Source: Anaeroplasma bactoclasticum (GTDB lineage: Bacteria > Bacillota_I > Bacilli_A > Acholeplasmatales > Anaeroplasmataceae). From it: DNA of 50,727 nucleotides. The stretch covers positions 1-50,727 of the forward strand of contig NZ_QXEV01000004.1 of assembly GCF_003550015.1 (NCBI RefSeq). Reading direction: 5' to 3'. The translations under genes and the position numbers were made by a program. The notes beneath the pieces were generated by a model. The model was not told the origin of the DNA, searched no databases, and was given only the letters and a program-made list of their open reading frames with translations. The first letter of the stretch is position 1. Each line of letters begins with the position of its first letter. Positions 14,851-22,923 of this stretch are shown one piece after another.

Positions 14851-16228
14851 AAATGAATTCCTCCTTAGGTTCTTTCATTTCTTCTTCTATTTCTAAATCT
14901 TTATCCTTAATTAAAGATTTATTTTGCCATCTACCACTAAACCAACGAATTAAAGATACAATTCCTCTTACAAATTCATCTAAGCCTTGAGCAAGTATAA
15001 TACCAGCAAGCCTCATCTTAAAGCTTACTGCAAAAAGCCATGATCCTCCACCCATAATAACTGCCATAGAAATTATGGCTAATACTAATGGAAATATTAC
15101 ATCTCCACTACTCTTTTGAGCACCTATGACTATTAAATTGACGCACCTGCCAATTTCAAGTATGTATACAAGTGGTAAAACGCTTCTTATTATATCTATA
15201 TTATCCCTCTTTCCAGCTACTGCTGTAAAGAGTGGATCTACAAGAATATTAATTAAAGTTACTAAAAGTAAAACAAAGGATAAACCAATCATTGTAACAT
15301 ATAAGGTTAGCTTCTTGGCCTCATTATATTTATGGGAACCAACATATCCTGCAACTAATATGGAATTGGCAGATGCTAAGCCTGAGGAGAACATTAAAAC
15401 ATATCCTAATACTAGATTAATTAATACCCTAGAATTAATTTCAGGGTCAGACAAAGTGTTTAATGCAGCAGTAAGTGCAAACGAGCACGCGGAATATGTA
15501 ACAGTTTCTAGTGCGGATGGTCCACCAATTTTAACTATTGCAGCTAAAATACTCTTATCGATATGTCTTGGAATTAATGGGCATTTTAAAATAAAGTGAT
15601 TCAAAATAATCCCAGAGAATGTTTTAAATATTAAGGATATCACTGTCGCAATTGCAGCGCCCTTTATTCCAAGCTCTGGGAATATTCCAACACCAAAGAT
15701 TAATAGCCAGTTAAATAATACATTAATTAAATTAGAAACAACCGATATGATGGTCATATAAAATGGCTTACCATAGGCTCTAAAGTTTGCATTAATTACT
15801 TGAGTTATTGCTTGAAATGGTAATGCAATAGAATATATTTTTAAATATGTTTTCGCATATTCAAAGAAGGAATCTGGTGTATTTGCCATCTTTAATAATG
15901 GGCCATTGAAAAAGAAGAAAACCAGCATTAATCCAAGTCCTAAAAAGAAATTAAAGAATACACCTTGGCTTAATACATCCTTTGCTTCCTTATCCTTCCT
16001 TCCACCTAAGAATTGACCAACAGTAATAGATACTCCGTTGGAAGAAATAATGATTAATGTAGTTAAAAGCGATAGTGTTTGATTCGATGTGCCAACCGCA
16101 TTTACACATAATTCATCATATCTTGTAAGCATGATTGTATCTATACTGGATAACAAATTTATTAGTAAAAGTTCTAAAAAAATAGGAATAAATAATAACA
16201 AAACTTTACGAAAAACTTCCTTTTTCAT
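14780..16228 (-). CDS. MATE-family multidrug exporter
   Basis: The protein has 482 residues and about twelve hydrophobic helices, typical of MATE (NorM/DinF) cation-coupled exporters. VGTSNQTLSLLTTLIIISSNGVSITVGQFLGG near 43-74 and the matching second-half block LASANSILVAGYVGSHKYNEAKK near 283-305 mark the two-fold pseudo-repeat. The last 45 or so residues are a charged tail. The final 23 codons overlap the Nudix gene out of frame, so the natural end may have been earlier. It lies 42 nt after the HAD gene; the spacer contains alternative hairpins around the GGAGGTG ribosome site. Confidence 0.9.
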   Translation of the reverse strand: MKKEVFRKVLLLFIPIFLELLLINLLSSIDTIMLTRYDELCVNAVGTSNQTLSLLTTLIIISSNGVSITVGQFLGGRKDKEAKDVLSQGVFFNFFLGLGLMLVFFFFNGPLLKMANTPDSFFEYAKTYLKIYSIALPFQAITQVINANFRAYGKPFYMTIISVVSNLINVLFNWLLIFGVGIFPELGIKGAAIATVISLIFKTFSGIILNHFILKCPLIPRHIDKSILAAIVKIGGPSALETVTYSACSFALTAALNTLSDPEINSRVLINLVLGYVLMFSSGLASANSILVAGYVGSHKYNEAKKLTLYVTMIGLSFVLLLVTLINILVDPLFTAVAGKRDNIDIIRSVLPLVYILEIGRCVNLIVIGAQKSSGDVIFPLVLAIISMAVIMGGGSWLFAVSFKMRLAGIILAQGLDEFVRGIVSLIRWFSGRWQNKSLIKDKDLEIEEEMKEPKEEFIYGKREKLWCCPIFNEGRQKILFN

Positions 16229-16238
16229 TTATACATAC

Positions 16239-16264
16239 ACCTCCTCATATGAGGTTAAACCTCT
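16239..16264 (-). promoter_or_regulatory. Possible alternative hairpins at the MATE ribosome site
   Basis: In the mRNA, GAGGT-TTA-ACCTC comes first, and the ACCTC arm can instead pair with the downstream GAGGT of the Shine-Dalgarno GAGGAGGTG. CCTCATATGAGG (16243-16254) is a perfect palindrome. The two pairings exclude each other, so HAD translation could open the MATE site. Stems are only 5 bp. Confidence 0.35.
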
Positions 16265-16270
16265 ACCTTT

Positions 16271-16939
16271 TTATAACAATTCATGAATACGATTTAATAC
16301 TTTACGATAAGAAAAATTGATAATTTTATCTTCTGTATCTACAAAATAGGATTGATTTGATTCAATATAAATAGTCTTTAATCCAAGCTCTTTTGCAGGC
16401 AAAATATCATTATTGTAATCATTACCTATCATAATTGCATTATTTGTATCTATAGAATACTTTTCAATTAAGGCATTATAATAAGCCATATTTGGCTTTT
16501 TAATACCTAAATCGCTAGATAAGAATATTCCATCAAATAAATACTCTAAATTGAATTTAGATAATTCCCACTTAGTGAAGGATGCTTGGGCATTCGAAAG
16601 CAAATAGATTTTATAGCCTTCACTCTTTAGCTTTTTTAATAATCTTTTTACTCCAAAATAAGGATGAATAAAATCTGTAGATAATTTGCGGAAGGTTATC
16701 GCAATCTTATTTACATCTCCTTCAGGATATAGAATATGAAATACATCTAATATTTCTATTTCTTCTTTTTCTTTTTCTAATTCCTTACATAGCTTTAAAT
16801 ATTCACTTTTTAATTCCATTGGTTCATATTCCTTATAATCCTTAAAGGCCTTGGCAAGATTCTTCCAAAAAGAATCCCTTTCTTCATCGGTATGAATATT
16901 CATCAATGTTCCATATAAATCAAATATAACAGTTTTCAT
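16271..16939 (-). CDS. HAD-superfamily (subfamily IA) phosphatase-like hydrolase
   Basis: The protein has 222 residues. VIFDLYGTLMNI at the N-terminus carries the nucleophile Asp, with Tyr at +2 as in haloacid-dehalogenase-type members. LLSNAQ is motif II, KKPN motif III and MIGNDYNNDI motif IV. The cap is the helical type of subfamily IA. The substrate is unknown. I use the ATG at 16939 (GGAG 12 nt upstream); the longer frame would read through the malQ terminator hairpin at 16968-16990. It is the first of HAD-MATE-Nudix, and no promoter is visible between the malQ terminator and its start. Confidence 0.85.
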   Translation of the reverse strand: MKTVIFDLYGTLMNIHTDEERDSFWKNLAKAFKDYKEYEPMELKSEYLKLCKELEKEKEEIEILDVFHILYPEGDVNKIAITFRKLSTDFIHPYFGVKRLLKKLKSEGYKIYLLSNAQASFTKWELSKFNLEYLFDGIFLSSDLGIKKPNMAYYNALIEKYSIDTNNAIMIGNDYNNDILPAKELGLKTIYIESNQSYFVDTEDKIINFSYRKVLNRIHELL

Positions 16940-16959
16940 AATGGTTATTCTCCAAGAGT

Positions 16960-16990
16960 TAAAAAGAGGAGGCTCCTTGGTGGAGCCTCC
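16960..16990 (-). terminator. malQ terminator or attenuator
   Basis: GGAGGCTCC (16968-16976) pairs with GGAGCCTCC (16982-16990), with a 5-nt loop and a minus-strand CTCTTTTT tract. The HAD start codon lies only 28 nt beyond the stem. Confidence 0.9.
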
Positions 16991-17032
16991 CAAAGAAAAA
17001 AGAGGTAAACACAGATTTGAGTATCAAATCTT

Positions 17033-18529
17033 TTAACGATTATACTTAGTAATATAGCCCTTTAATTCTTCTGCAAGTTCATCAGAGAAATAGGACTTTT
17101 TGCATCTATAGCTCCAGTTATCTGTAGAAACTGTAGATGGAAGGTTCATTCTTGTAGAACCATCTTGGCATAATAAATCCTGTAAAGGCACAATCGCAAT
17201 ATTTGCGATAGATGCGAAGGCAAGCTCAACTACAGTCTTCTCAATAGACTTAGGATCTTCACCCTTAACAGTTACGCCTAACATTTTTGCTTCTCTCTTT
17301 ACGCCTTCTTTGAAGGTCTCATATTCTTTTTCATTTAAATCTAAAATATACTGGTATAATGGCATATTGTCATGTGTACCTGTATAGCATAATAGATTCT
17401 TCTTATAGTTGCTAGGTAAATGGTCATTTTCTTTAGAACCATCAAAAGCGAACTCTAAAATCTTCATACCAGGATACTGTGTATCTGCCATAAGCTTTCT
17501 AACACCATCATCGATAACACCTAAGTCTTCAGCTACGATATTTAAATCTAGCTTATCCTTAAATAGATCGCTCTTAGGACCATCTAACCATTCACCTTGT
17601 CTTGCGTTTGTATTTTCTGCAGGAATAGCATAGTAACGGTCAAATCCTCTAAAGTGGTCAATACGTAGCATATCTACAAACTTAAAGCTTTCATTAATTC
17701 TATAAGTCCACCACTTATATCCTCTACTCTTCTGATATGTCCAGTTATAGCATGGATTACCCCATAGCTGACCATCCTCACTAAATACATCAGGTGGGCA
17801 ACCAGCAACTAAGTGCTTACTCTTATCTGGATTTAAATCGAATAGCTCAGGGTGCTTCCAAACCTCAACAGAGTCGTAAGCAACATAAATAGGCATATCA
17901 CCCATAATACGGATTCCTGCTTCCTCTGCATAATCCTTAAGCTTCTTCCATTCATTTACAAACTCAAACTGAGTCCATACCCAGAATAGGTAATCATCAT
18001 TATATTCTTCAATAACAGATTCTTCTAATTCTTTAGAATAGTTCTTATACTTCTCGCTCCATAAATCCCAAGATTTATATTCATGCATAGCTTTAATAGT
18101 CATGAATACTGCGAAATCATTATAATCTCCATCCTTAACAAATTTCTTAAAGTTTCTGTTTTCTTTATCGAAATTGTTAAAAGCCTTTCTTAAGACTTCA
18201 GTCTTGTTTTCAAATAATGCTGCATAATTTACTCTTAAAGGATCATCTCCAAAGAAGACATTCTCATAATCCTCTTTCTTAAGAAGCTTCTTTTGTCTTA
18301 AGATATCTAAGTCAATTAAATAATAATTTAATGCTGTAGATGATACAGACTGATATGGTGAATCACCATAGTTCGTAGGAACTAGTGGCAAAACCTGCCA
18401 AATGGAAACATTAGACTTCTTTAAAAAGTCAATGAAATCGAAAGCTTCCTTTCCTAAAGTACCTACACCATACTTTGATGGTAAGGAAGTGATGTGTAAT
18501 AAAACGCCAGCGCATCTTTTTTGTTCCAT
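17033..18529 (-). CDS. malQ: 4-alpha-glucanotransferase
   Basis: The protein has 498 residues, the usual length for family GH77. It disproportionates maltodextrins by transferring glucan segments and feeds glycogen/starch breakdown together with glycogen phosphorylase, which is at the right end of this window. Motifs: AGVLLHITSLPSKYGVGTLG, SPYQS near 58, MLRIDHFRGFDRYYAIP with the nucleophile Asp, VAEDLG with the acid/base Glu, and YTGTHDN. Start after AATTTGGAGGAA. A TTGTAA-17-TAAACT promoter lies upstream, and the gene diverges from a LacI-type regulator, its likely controller. Confidence 0.96.
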   Translation of the reverse strand: MEQKRCAGVLLHITSLPSKYGVGTLGKEAFDFIDFLKKSNVSIWQVLPLVPTNYGDSPYQSVSSTALNYYLIDLDILRQKKLLKKEDYENVFFGDDPLRVNYAALFENKTEVLRKAFNNFDKENRNFKKFVKDGDYNDFAVFMTIKAMHEYKSWDLWSEKYKNYSKELEESVIEEYNDDYLFWVWTQFEFVNEWKKLKDYAEEAGIRIMGDMPIYVAYDSVEVWKHPELFDLNPDKSKHLVAGCPPDVFSEDGQLWGNPCYNWTYQKSRGYKWWTYRINESFKFVDMLRIDHFRGFDRYYAIPAENTNARQGEWLDGPKSDLFKDKLDLNIVAEDLGVIDDGVRKLMADTQYPGMKILEFAFDGSKENDHLPSNYKKNLLCYTGTHDNMPLYQYILDLNEKEYETFKEGVKREAKMLGVTVKGEDPKSIEKTVVELAFASIANIAIVPLQDLLCQDGSTRMNLPSTVSTDNWSYRCKKSYFSDELAEELKGYITKYNR

Positions 18530-18541
18530 AGAAATTCCTCC

Positions 18542-18591
18542 AAATGAATTTAATTCATTTTAAGTTTATGCTTTTTTAAAAGCCTTTACAA
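18542..18591 (-). promoter_or_regulatory. malQ promoter with palindrome at the transcription start
   Basis: TTGTAA (18586-18591), 17-bp spacer, TAAACT (18563-18568) on the minus strand. AAATGAATTTAATTCATTT (18542-18560) is a perfect 9-1-9 palindrome covering the expected start site and lying just before the ribosome site; it could be an operator or an mRNA hairpin. The -35 box also lies in an inverted repeat (18584-18598). Confidence 0.55.
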
Positions 18592-18636
18592 GTAAAAGTG
18601 AATAACTTGCTGAACTTTCAAAACAATTCAAACATT

Positions 18637-18666
18637 TCCGAAAGAATTTCGGATTTTTTTCGAAAA
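18637..18666. promoter_or_regulatory. Candidate operators upstream of the LacI-type gene
   Basis: TCCGAAAGAATTTCGGA (18637-18653) is a perfect 7-3-7 inverted repeat. Four bases later TTTTCGAAAA (18657-18666) is a perfect CG-centred palindrome just before the -35 box; CG-centred palindromes are the usual binding-site form for LacI-family proteins. The first repeat followed by T7 could also be read as a plus-strand terminator, but no gene reads into it from the left. Confidence 0.45.
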
Positions 18667-18669
18667 TTC

Positions 18670-18698
18670 TTGTAATCTAAACGAAATTTATGTATAAT
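18670..18698 (+). promoter_or_regulatory. Sigma-A promoter of the LacI-type gene
   Basis: TTGTAA (18670-18675), 17-bp spacer, consensus TATAAT (18693-18698), 19 nt before the ATG at 18718. Confidence 0.85.
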
Positions 18699-18717
18699 GT
18701 ATTTGAAGGTGATTACT

Positions 18718-19710
18718 ATGCGAATAAAAGATATAGCAGATGCATTACATCTTTCCGTGTCTACTGTTTCCAAGGCACTGAATGGTGGTTTCGATGTATC
18801 TCCCGAAACAAAAGAACAAGTTTTAAAATATGCAAAAGAAAATGGATACAAATCTAGAGATGAAAGATTAAAGGTAAAATCCATAAGAAGACTATGTGTC
18901 TTATTTGATAATGCAGTTGATTCAAAGTCAAACATTTTTATTCCTCTATCCTTAGCATTTGCTGAGGCAGCAAGAGTTAATAACTTTGAAACAATCACAA
19001 GACCAATTTCAGATGTTACACCATCTTATGAAAAATTCATGATGAATAATAACTATGATGGTGCATTCATTGTTGGTCTAAATTATTTATCTCCTTTTTT
19101 TAAGGAATTGGAAACAACAAAAATACCTACTGTTTTATACGATAATATCTTAAATGGTGAAAAGGTATCTACAATTACAAATGATAATATCAATACGATT
19201 CAAAGATTAGTTACACTTCTTGCGAAGAGTGGACATAAGAAGATTGGCTTTATCCATGCGGATAAGCAATCCTTCGTTGCGAATGAACGTTATGCAGGAT
19301 ATATTATCGGTTTAATGATGAATAATATCGAATATAATCCAGATTATGTATTCTATGGTTCATTCTCTGAAGCATCTGGCTTTGAGGCATCCGAATACTT
19401 CGCTCAAAGAGATGTAACTGCAGTTGTATGCTCTTCTGATATTATTGCGGTAGGATTTATTAATGGTATTGAAAGATTCCATATGGCAGTACCTAAGGAT
19501 ATTTCTGTTACAGGCTATGATGATCTAGAAATTTCAAGATACATTAAGCCACCTCTAACAACTATCCGTCAGGATCTAGAATTAATTGGTGAAAGAGCAT
19601 ATTATCTTTTAACCTCTTTAATGATGAACAGAGCGAGCCAAAGAATTGTTGTCGATGGTGATATCATCGTACGTTCTTCTGTTTCTGTTCCAAGAAAAGA
19701 TAACGAATAA
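18718..19710 (+). CDS. LacI-family transcription regulator, probably of malQ
   Basis: The protein has 330 residues. Residues 1-50 are the LacI helix-turn-helix (RIKDIADALHLSVSTVSKALNG, then SPETKEQVLKYAKENGYK). Residues 60-325 are the periplasmic-binding-protein-like effector domain, with GHKKIGFIHAD, ERYAGYIIGL, AVVCSSDIIAVGFINGI and ISVTGYDDLEISRYIKPPLTTIRQD in the usual order. The ATG at 18718 follows AAGGTGATT; an upstream in-frame ATG at 18697 lies in the -10 box. Its divergent position next to malQ and palindromes between the two suggest it represses malQ in response to a sugar; the effector is not known. Confidence 0.92.
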   Translation: MRIKDIADALHLSVSTVSKALNGGFDVSPETKEQVLKYAKENGYKSRDERLKVKSIRRLCVLFDNAVDSKSNIFIPLSLAFAEAARVNNFETITRPISDVTPSYEKFMMNNNYDGAFIVGLNYLSPFFKELETTKIPTVLYDNILNGEKVSTITNDNINTIQRLVTLLAKSGHKKIGFIHADKQSFVANERYAGYIIGLMMNNIEYNPDYVFYGSFSEASGFEASEYFAQRDVTAVVCSSDIIAVGFINGIERFHMAVPKDISVTGYDDLEISRYIKPPLTTIRQDLELIGERAYYLLTSLMMNRASQRIVVDGDIIVRSSVSVPRKDNE

Positions 19711-19715
19711 TAAAT

Positions 19716-19747
19716 ATAGCCAGCAAAATTCAATTTGCTGGCTTTTT
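19716..19747. terminator. Bidirectional terminator between LacI-type and double-Nudix genes
   Basis: AGCCAGCAAA (19718-19727) pairs with TTTGCTGGCT (19734-19743), a 10-bp stem with a 6-nt loop and a T-run on the plus strand; the minus-strand tail is weaker. Confidence 0.85.
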
Positions 19748-20800
19748 CTATAATCTTTTTAAGGCATCATTTAGTTTTTTATAAATAGGCTTCATATCTT
19801 CTTCATTTGTAATTTCAATTGTTTTATCCATATCCACCCATTTTAAGCCAGAGTTCTCATCTGGTTTTATTTTTAGTTCTTCTTTTTCATCTGCTTCAAA
19901 TAAATAAGTTACATTCATATGTGTATGGCTAGACACAAATTTAGAATTCTTTATATGATATGTAACCGGTAATACCTCTATAGATACTGGTTCTTCCTTT
20001 AATACCTTGATATTCGATAAGCCAGATTCTTCTTGGGCTTCCTTTAAAGCTACACTTAAGAAATCCTTATCATTATCATTATGGCCTCCAAGCCATCCCC
20101 AATTTTTATATATATTATGATAATTCATTAAAATCTTTGTATGGTCTTTATTTGTAATCCAACAGGATGATGAAAAATGAGTAGCTAAGGATTCTCTTTT
20201 AAATAATTCATCTCCCATTTTTTCATACATATAAAGCATATATTCCAAATCTGCTTTTTCTTGTTCATTCACTGGCTTATAGCTTTTTAAGAAATTATAA
20301 GTATCCATAATATTTGTATATCTTATATATTCCTTTATAGCTCTATATTCTCTTTGATATAAGCCATAGACCTCTACATTAGTATATTGATATTCTGGAT
20401 AGCTTCCAAATATTCTTAATGCTTCATTTAAATCTACCCATCTAGGCTCACATTTTGCCTTAATTTCAGCTTTTGTTAGCTTAAGTGGTAAATTCTCTTC
20501 ATTAACCTCGCAAATCAAATAATGATTAATGTGACACATTCTTTCAAAATACTCTTCAATATCTAAATATAAATCTTTTACTGAAACTAAAGTTCCTGTT
20601 TCTTCTTGTAATTCTCTAATACAAGTTTCAGTGATAGTTTCTACTCCCTCTTTACCACCACCAGGTAGCATATAAATATCTTTTGTTTTAACATAGGTTA
20701 ATAAAATCTTATTATCTTTTATAACAATACCTCTTGAGGCATGACGTAATACATCAATTTGTTTTTGGAAATCATCATAATAAAGCTTAATTGTTCTCAT
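19748..20800 (-). CDS. Protein with two Nudix domains
   Basis: The protein has 350 residues. The first Nudix domain (about 15-130) has a complete box starting GGKEGVETITETCIRELQEE and then TG, matching all catalytic positions. The second (about 205-345) has GHNDNDKDFLSVALKEAQEE followed by SGL, where the first conserved Glu is Lys and the Arg is Lys; the REUXEE glutamates remain. The second domain resembles isopentenyl-diphosphate-isomerase-like Nudix proteins in WGWLGGHND. One active and one altered domain suggests a hydrolase plus a binding or regulatory unit; substrates are unknown. Start after AAGGGGGATTAT. A TATAAT at 20824-20829 is the probable -10 box. Confidence 0.82.
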   Translation of the reverse strand: MRTIKLYYDDFQKQIDVLRHASRGIVIKDNKILLTYVKTKDIYMLPGGGKEGVETITETCIRELQEETGTLVSVKDLYLDIEEYFERMCHINHYLICEVNEENLPLKLTKAEIKAKCEPRWVDLNEALRIFGSYPEYQYTNVEVYGLYQREYRAIKEYIRYTNIMDTYNFLKSYKPVNEQEKADLEYMLYMYEKMGDELFKRESLATHFSSSCWITNKDHTKILMNYHNIYKNWGWLGGHNDNDKDFLSVALKEAQEESGLSNIKVLKEEPVSIEVLPVTYHIKNSKFVSSHTHMNVTYLFEADEKEELKIKPDENSGLKWVDMDKTIEITNEEDMKPIYKKLNDALKRL

Positions 20801-20853
20801 ATAATCCCCCTTAACAATTAATTATTATAAAACATAAATATAAAAAGATTGCA

Positions 20854-20879
20854 AGAAAAAAAGCTTCCGAAGAAGCTTT
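20854..20879 (-). terminator. pta terminator with UUCG tetraloop
   Basis: AAAGCTTC and GAAGCTTT arms (20860-20867, 20872-20879) enclose TTCG on the minus strand, giving the extra-stable C(UUCG)G loop, followed by a run of T. Confidence 0.9.
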
Positions 20880-20889
20880 AAATCTAAAA

Positions 20890-21912
20890 CTATTCAGCCA
20901 TACCAGCAGTGATGATAGCCATCTTATAAACTTCATCAGCGTTGCAACCACGAGATAAGTCATTGATAGGAGCATTTAATCCCTGTAAAATTGGACCATA
21001 TGCCTCATATCCACCTAATCTTTGTGCAATCTTATAACCAATGTTACCAGCCTCAATTAGAGGGAAGATGAATGTATTTGCCTGACCAGCAACCTTAGAA
21101 TCAGGGCACTTAGTTTTAGCTACTACAGGAGATACTGCAGCATCAAACTGGAATTCACCATCAATTACTAATTCAGGGTTTAGCTTACGAGCTTCAATTA
21201 CAGCATCATGAGATAACTGAACTGTACCGCCCTTACCAGAACCATATGTAGAGAAGGATAATACAGCAACCTTTGGATCAATACCAAAGAATGCAGCTGT
21301 CTTAGCAGTTTCAACTGCTACTTCTGCAAGCTTAGATGCAGCTGTAACCTTAACCTCACCAGTTACCTTATCGATTGTATCCTCATAAGAAATATTAATT
21401 GCGCAGTCACCCATTGCAATTCTTTCTTCTACTCCATCCTTCTCACGGAATAGGATGAAAGATGAAGAAACTAAATTTGCACCTGGCTTAGTCTTAACTA
21501 GCTGAAGTGCTGGTCTAACTGTATCTGCAGTAGAGTAAGTTGCACCAACAAGTAATGCATCTGCCTTACCCATCTTAACTAGCATTGTACCAAAGTAGTT
21601 AGACTTTCTTAGGCTAGAAGCACAATCTTCTCTTGTCATCTTGCCCTTTCTTAATTCAACCATCTTATCTACCATAGCTTCAAATTCAGCATAAGCTAAA
21701 GGATCTAATACTGTAGCCTTTGATACATCAAAGCCACCCTCCTTAGCTGCCTTAGCTACTTCATTAACGTTACCACAAAGGATAACATCCATTAAGTCTT
21801 CCTTTAATAAACGGTCTGTTGCAGAAAGAATTCTTTCATCAGTACCTTCTGTAAAAACAATAGTCTTCCTCTTAGCCTTTAAATTAGCTAAAAGCTTATC
21901 AAACATGCTCAT
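20890..21912 (-). CDS. pta: Phosphate acetyltransferase
   Basis: The protein has 340 residues, the short Pta form without the N-terminal DRTGG part. It interconverts acetyl-CoA and acetyl-phosphate, for ATP generation with acetate kinase during fermentation. IVFTEGTDERIL (residues 18-29), KADALLVGATYSTADTVRPALQ, VAVLSFSTYGSGKG and a C-terminal half with FIFPLIEAGNIGYKIAQRLGG are typical. The acetate kinase gene is not in the window. Start after AGGAGG, with a TTGACT-17-TAAAAT promoter. It is monocistronic between two terminators. Confidence 0.95.
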   Translation of the reverse strand: MSMFDKLLANLKAKRKTIVFTEGTDERILSATDRLLKEDLMDVILCGNVNEVAKAAKEGGFDVSKATVLDPLAYAEFEAMVDKMVELRKGKMTREDCASSLRKSNYFGTMLVKMGKADALLVGATYSTADTVRPALQLVKTKPGANLVSSSFILFREKDGVEERIAMGDCAINISYEDTIDKVTGEVKVTAASKLAEVAVETAKTAAFFGIDPKVAVLSFSTYGSGKGGTVQLSHDAVIEARKLNPELVIDGEFQFDAAVSPVVAKTKCPDSKVAGQANTFIFPLIEAGNIGYKIAQRLGGYEAYGPILQGLNAPINDLSRGCNADEVYKMAIITAGMAE

Positions 21913-21950
21913 GTTTTATTCCTCCTAATATTATTCAAACACCAAAAGTA

Positions 21951-21979
21951 ATTTTATGCTTTTTTTATTATTAAGTCAA
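21951..21979 (-). promoter_or_regulatory. Sigma-A promoter of pta
   Basis: TTGACT (21974-21979), 17-bp spacer, TAAAAT (21951-21956) on the minus strand. Confidence 0.8.
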
Positions 21980-22000
21980 TAAAAGTAACGCTCATTTCAA

Positions 22001-22028
22001 TAAAAAAATGCCTAAATAAATAGGCATT
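22001..22028 (-). terminator. Terminator of the second XRE gene
   Basis: AATGCCTA (22007-22014) pairs with TAGGCATT (22021-22028), followed on the minus strand by a run of T. The stop codon (22027-22029) overlaps the first transcribed arm. Confidence 0.85.
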
Positions 22029-22737
22029 AATCATTATTTGTATCTTCTGTCTTATGGATATAAGAATCGATTGGGCCAGCAACTGCATAAAATAGAGGGA
22101 TTGTTAAAAACAAAATCCACATTGGATGCCAAAATCCATGCATTTCTTTTCCGAATAAATTATAACTAACATCATTAAATCTCATACCTAAAAAGCAGTA
22201 TACTGCTACAACTAATACAGGATATAAGAATTTGCATATTCTTCTTTCTTGAATTGCTTCCACTAAGGATGTAGCAATAGGTATAAGTAAGAATAATACC
22301 CAATAACAGCTCCAACCATATTTTGGAACTAAAAATCCAATAGTCAAATAAACAATTGCAGTACCAAATACAAATAATCCAGAAACAAAATCTAAAGCGA
22401 AATTCTTTTCTTTCTTTTCTTCTTCACTTAATTCCTTTTTAGGTAAATCCTTTTTTATATTATTCTCTTCTTCAACTATTTCTGATTCCATAATAGGATC
22501 TGCCTCTATATTTTCTTTTGCCAAATCCTCTGCAGATTCAGAATTTAATAATTCATCTAATGTAACACCATATAGCTTAGCTAATAAGATTAAATTATCT
22601 GTATCAGGAGATGCTTCCGCTCTTTCCCATTTTGATACGGCCTGTCTTGATATGCCAAGCTTATCCGCAAGCTCCTCTTGAGATAATCCATTCTTTTTTC
22701 TAAGTTCATATAATCTGTTTGCAGTTTCAATATTCAT
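22027..22737 (-). CDS. Membrane-anchored XRE-family regulator
   Basis: The protein has 236 residues. Residues 5-62 are an XRE helix-turn-helix (LSQEELADKLGISRQAVSKW, then ERAEASPD). Residues 65-110 are an acidic and lysine-rich linker, and four hydrophobic segments follow (about 115-137, 140-158, 166-183, 200-222). It shares the HTH-plus-four-helix plan of the regulator at 2177. I start at the ATG 22737 (AAGGAGG upstream); the longer reading frame has an implausible N-terminus lying in the regulatory region. Repeats of GCAAC upstream may be its own operator. Confidence 0.87.
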   Translation of the reverse strand: MNIETANRLYELRKKNGLSQEELADKLGISRQAVSKWERAEASPDTDNLILLAKLYGVTLDELLNSESAEDLAKENIEADPIMESEIVEEENNIKKDLPKKELSEEEKKEKNFALDFVSGLFVFGTAIVYLTIGFLVPKYGWSCYWVLFLLIPIATSLVEAIQERRICKFLYPVLVVAVYCFLGMRFNDVSYNLFGKEMHGFWHPMWILFLTIPLFYAVAGPIDSYIHKTEDTNND

Positions 22738-22780
22738 AACACATTCCTCCTTCAATTTACAGCCATAATTTAACAAAAAT

Positions 22781-22832
22781 CTAGTGGTTGCGCTAGCAAT
22801 TTTAGTTTGAAATGGCCGCAACTATCGGTTGC
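22781..22832. promoter_or_regulatory. GCAAC repeats upstream of the XRE gene, candidate operator
   Basis: GCAAC-TATCG-GTTGC (22818-22832) is a 5-5-5 inverted repeat. CTAGTGGTTGCGCTAG (22781-22796) contains another GGTTGC inside a CTAG inverted repeat. GC content here is higher than in the neighbouring intergenic DNA. Autoregulation is inference. Confidence 0.35.
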
Positions 22833-22883
22833 ATCACCTTATTTTACGCTAAATTTACTACTTTTTAAATAAATATCTAAAAA

Positions 22884-22909
22884 GAAAAGGAAATCTAAAT
22901 TTAGATTCC
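22884..22909 (-). terminator. Terminator downstream of the lipoprotein locus
   Basis: Arms GGAAATCTAAA and TTTAGATTCC (22889-22909) form a stem with one bulge, with a minus-strand T-rich tail. It lies after the lipoprotein remnant, as if the original gene ended here. Confidence 0.65.
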
Positions 22910-22923
22910 CTAGGTTCTTTAAA

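Noticed and set aside
16940-16993. Longer N-terminus for the HAD protein
   Set aside because: It would translate through the malQ terminator hairpin; the conserved domain begins at the Met at 16939 after a ribosome site.
18637-18660. Plus-strand terminator upstream of the LacI-type gene
   Set aside because: The hairpin followed by T7 looks like one, but no plus-strand gene reads into it; an operator role is more likely.
18618-18998. Minus-strand open frame opposite the LacI-type gene
   Set aside because: It overlaps the strongly conserved DNA-binding domain of the regulator and its promoter, and shows no family signature.
22738-22923. Small gene between the XRE gene and the lipoprotein remnant
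   Set aside because: No frame with a start, ribosome site and reasonable length; the region is explained by candidate operator and terminator.
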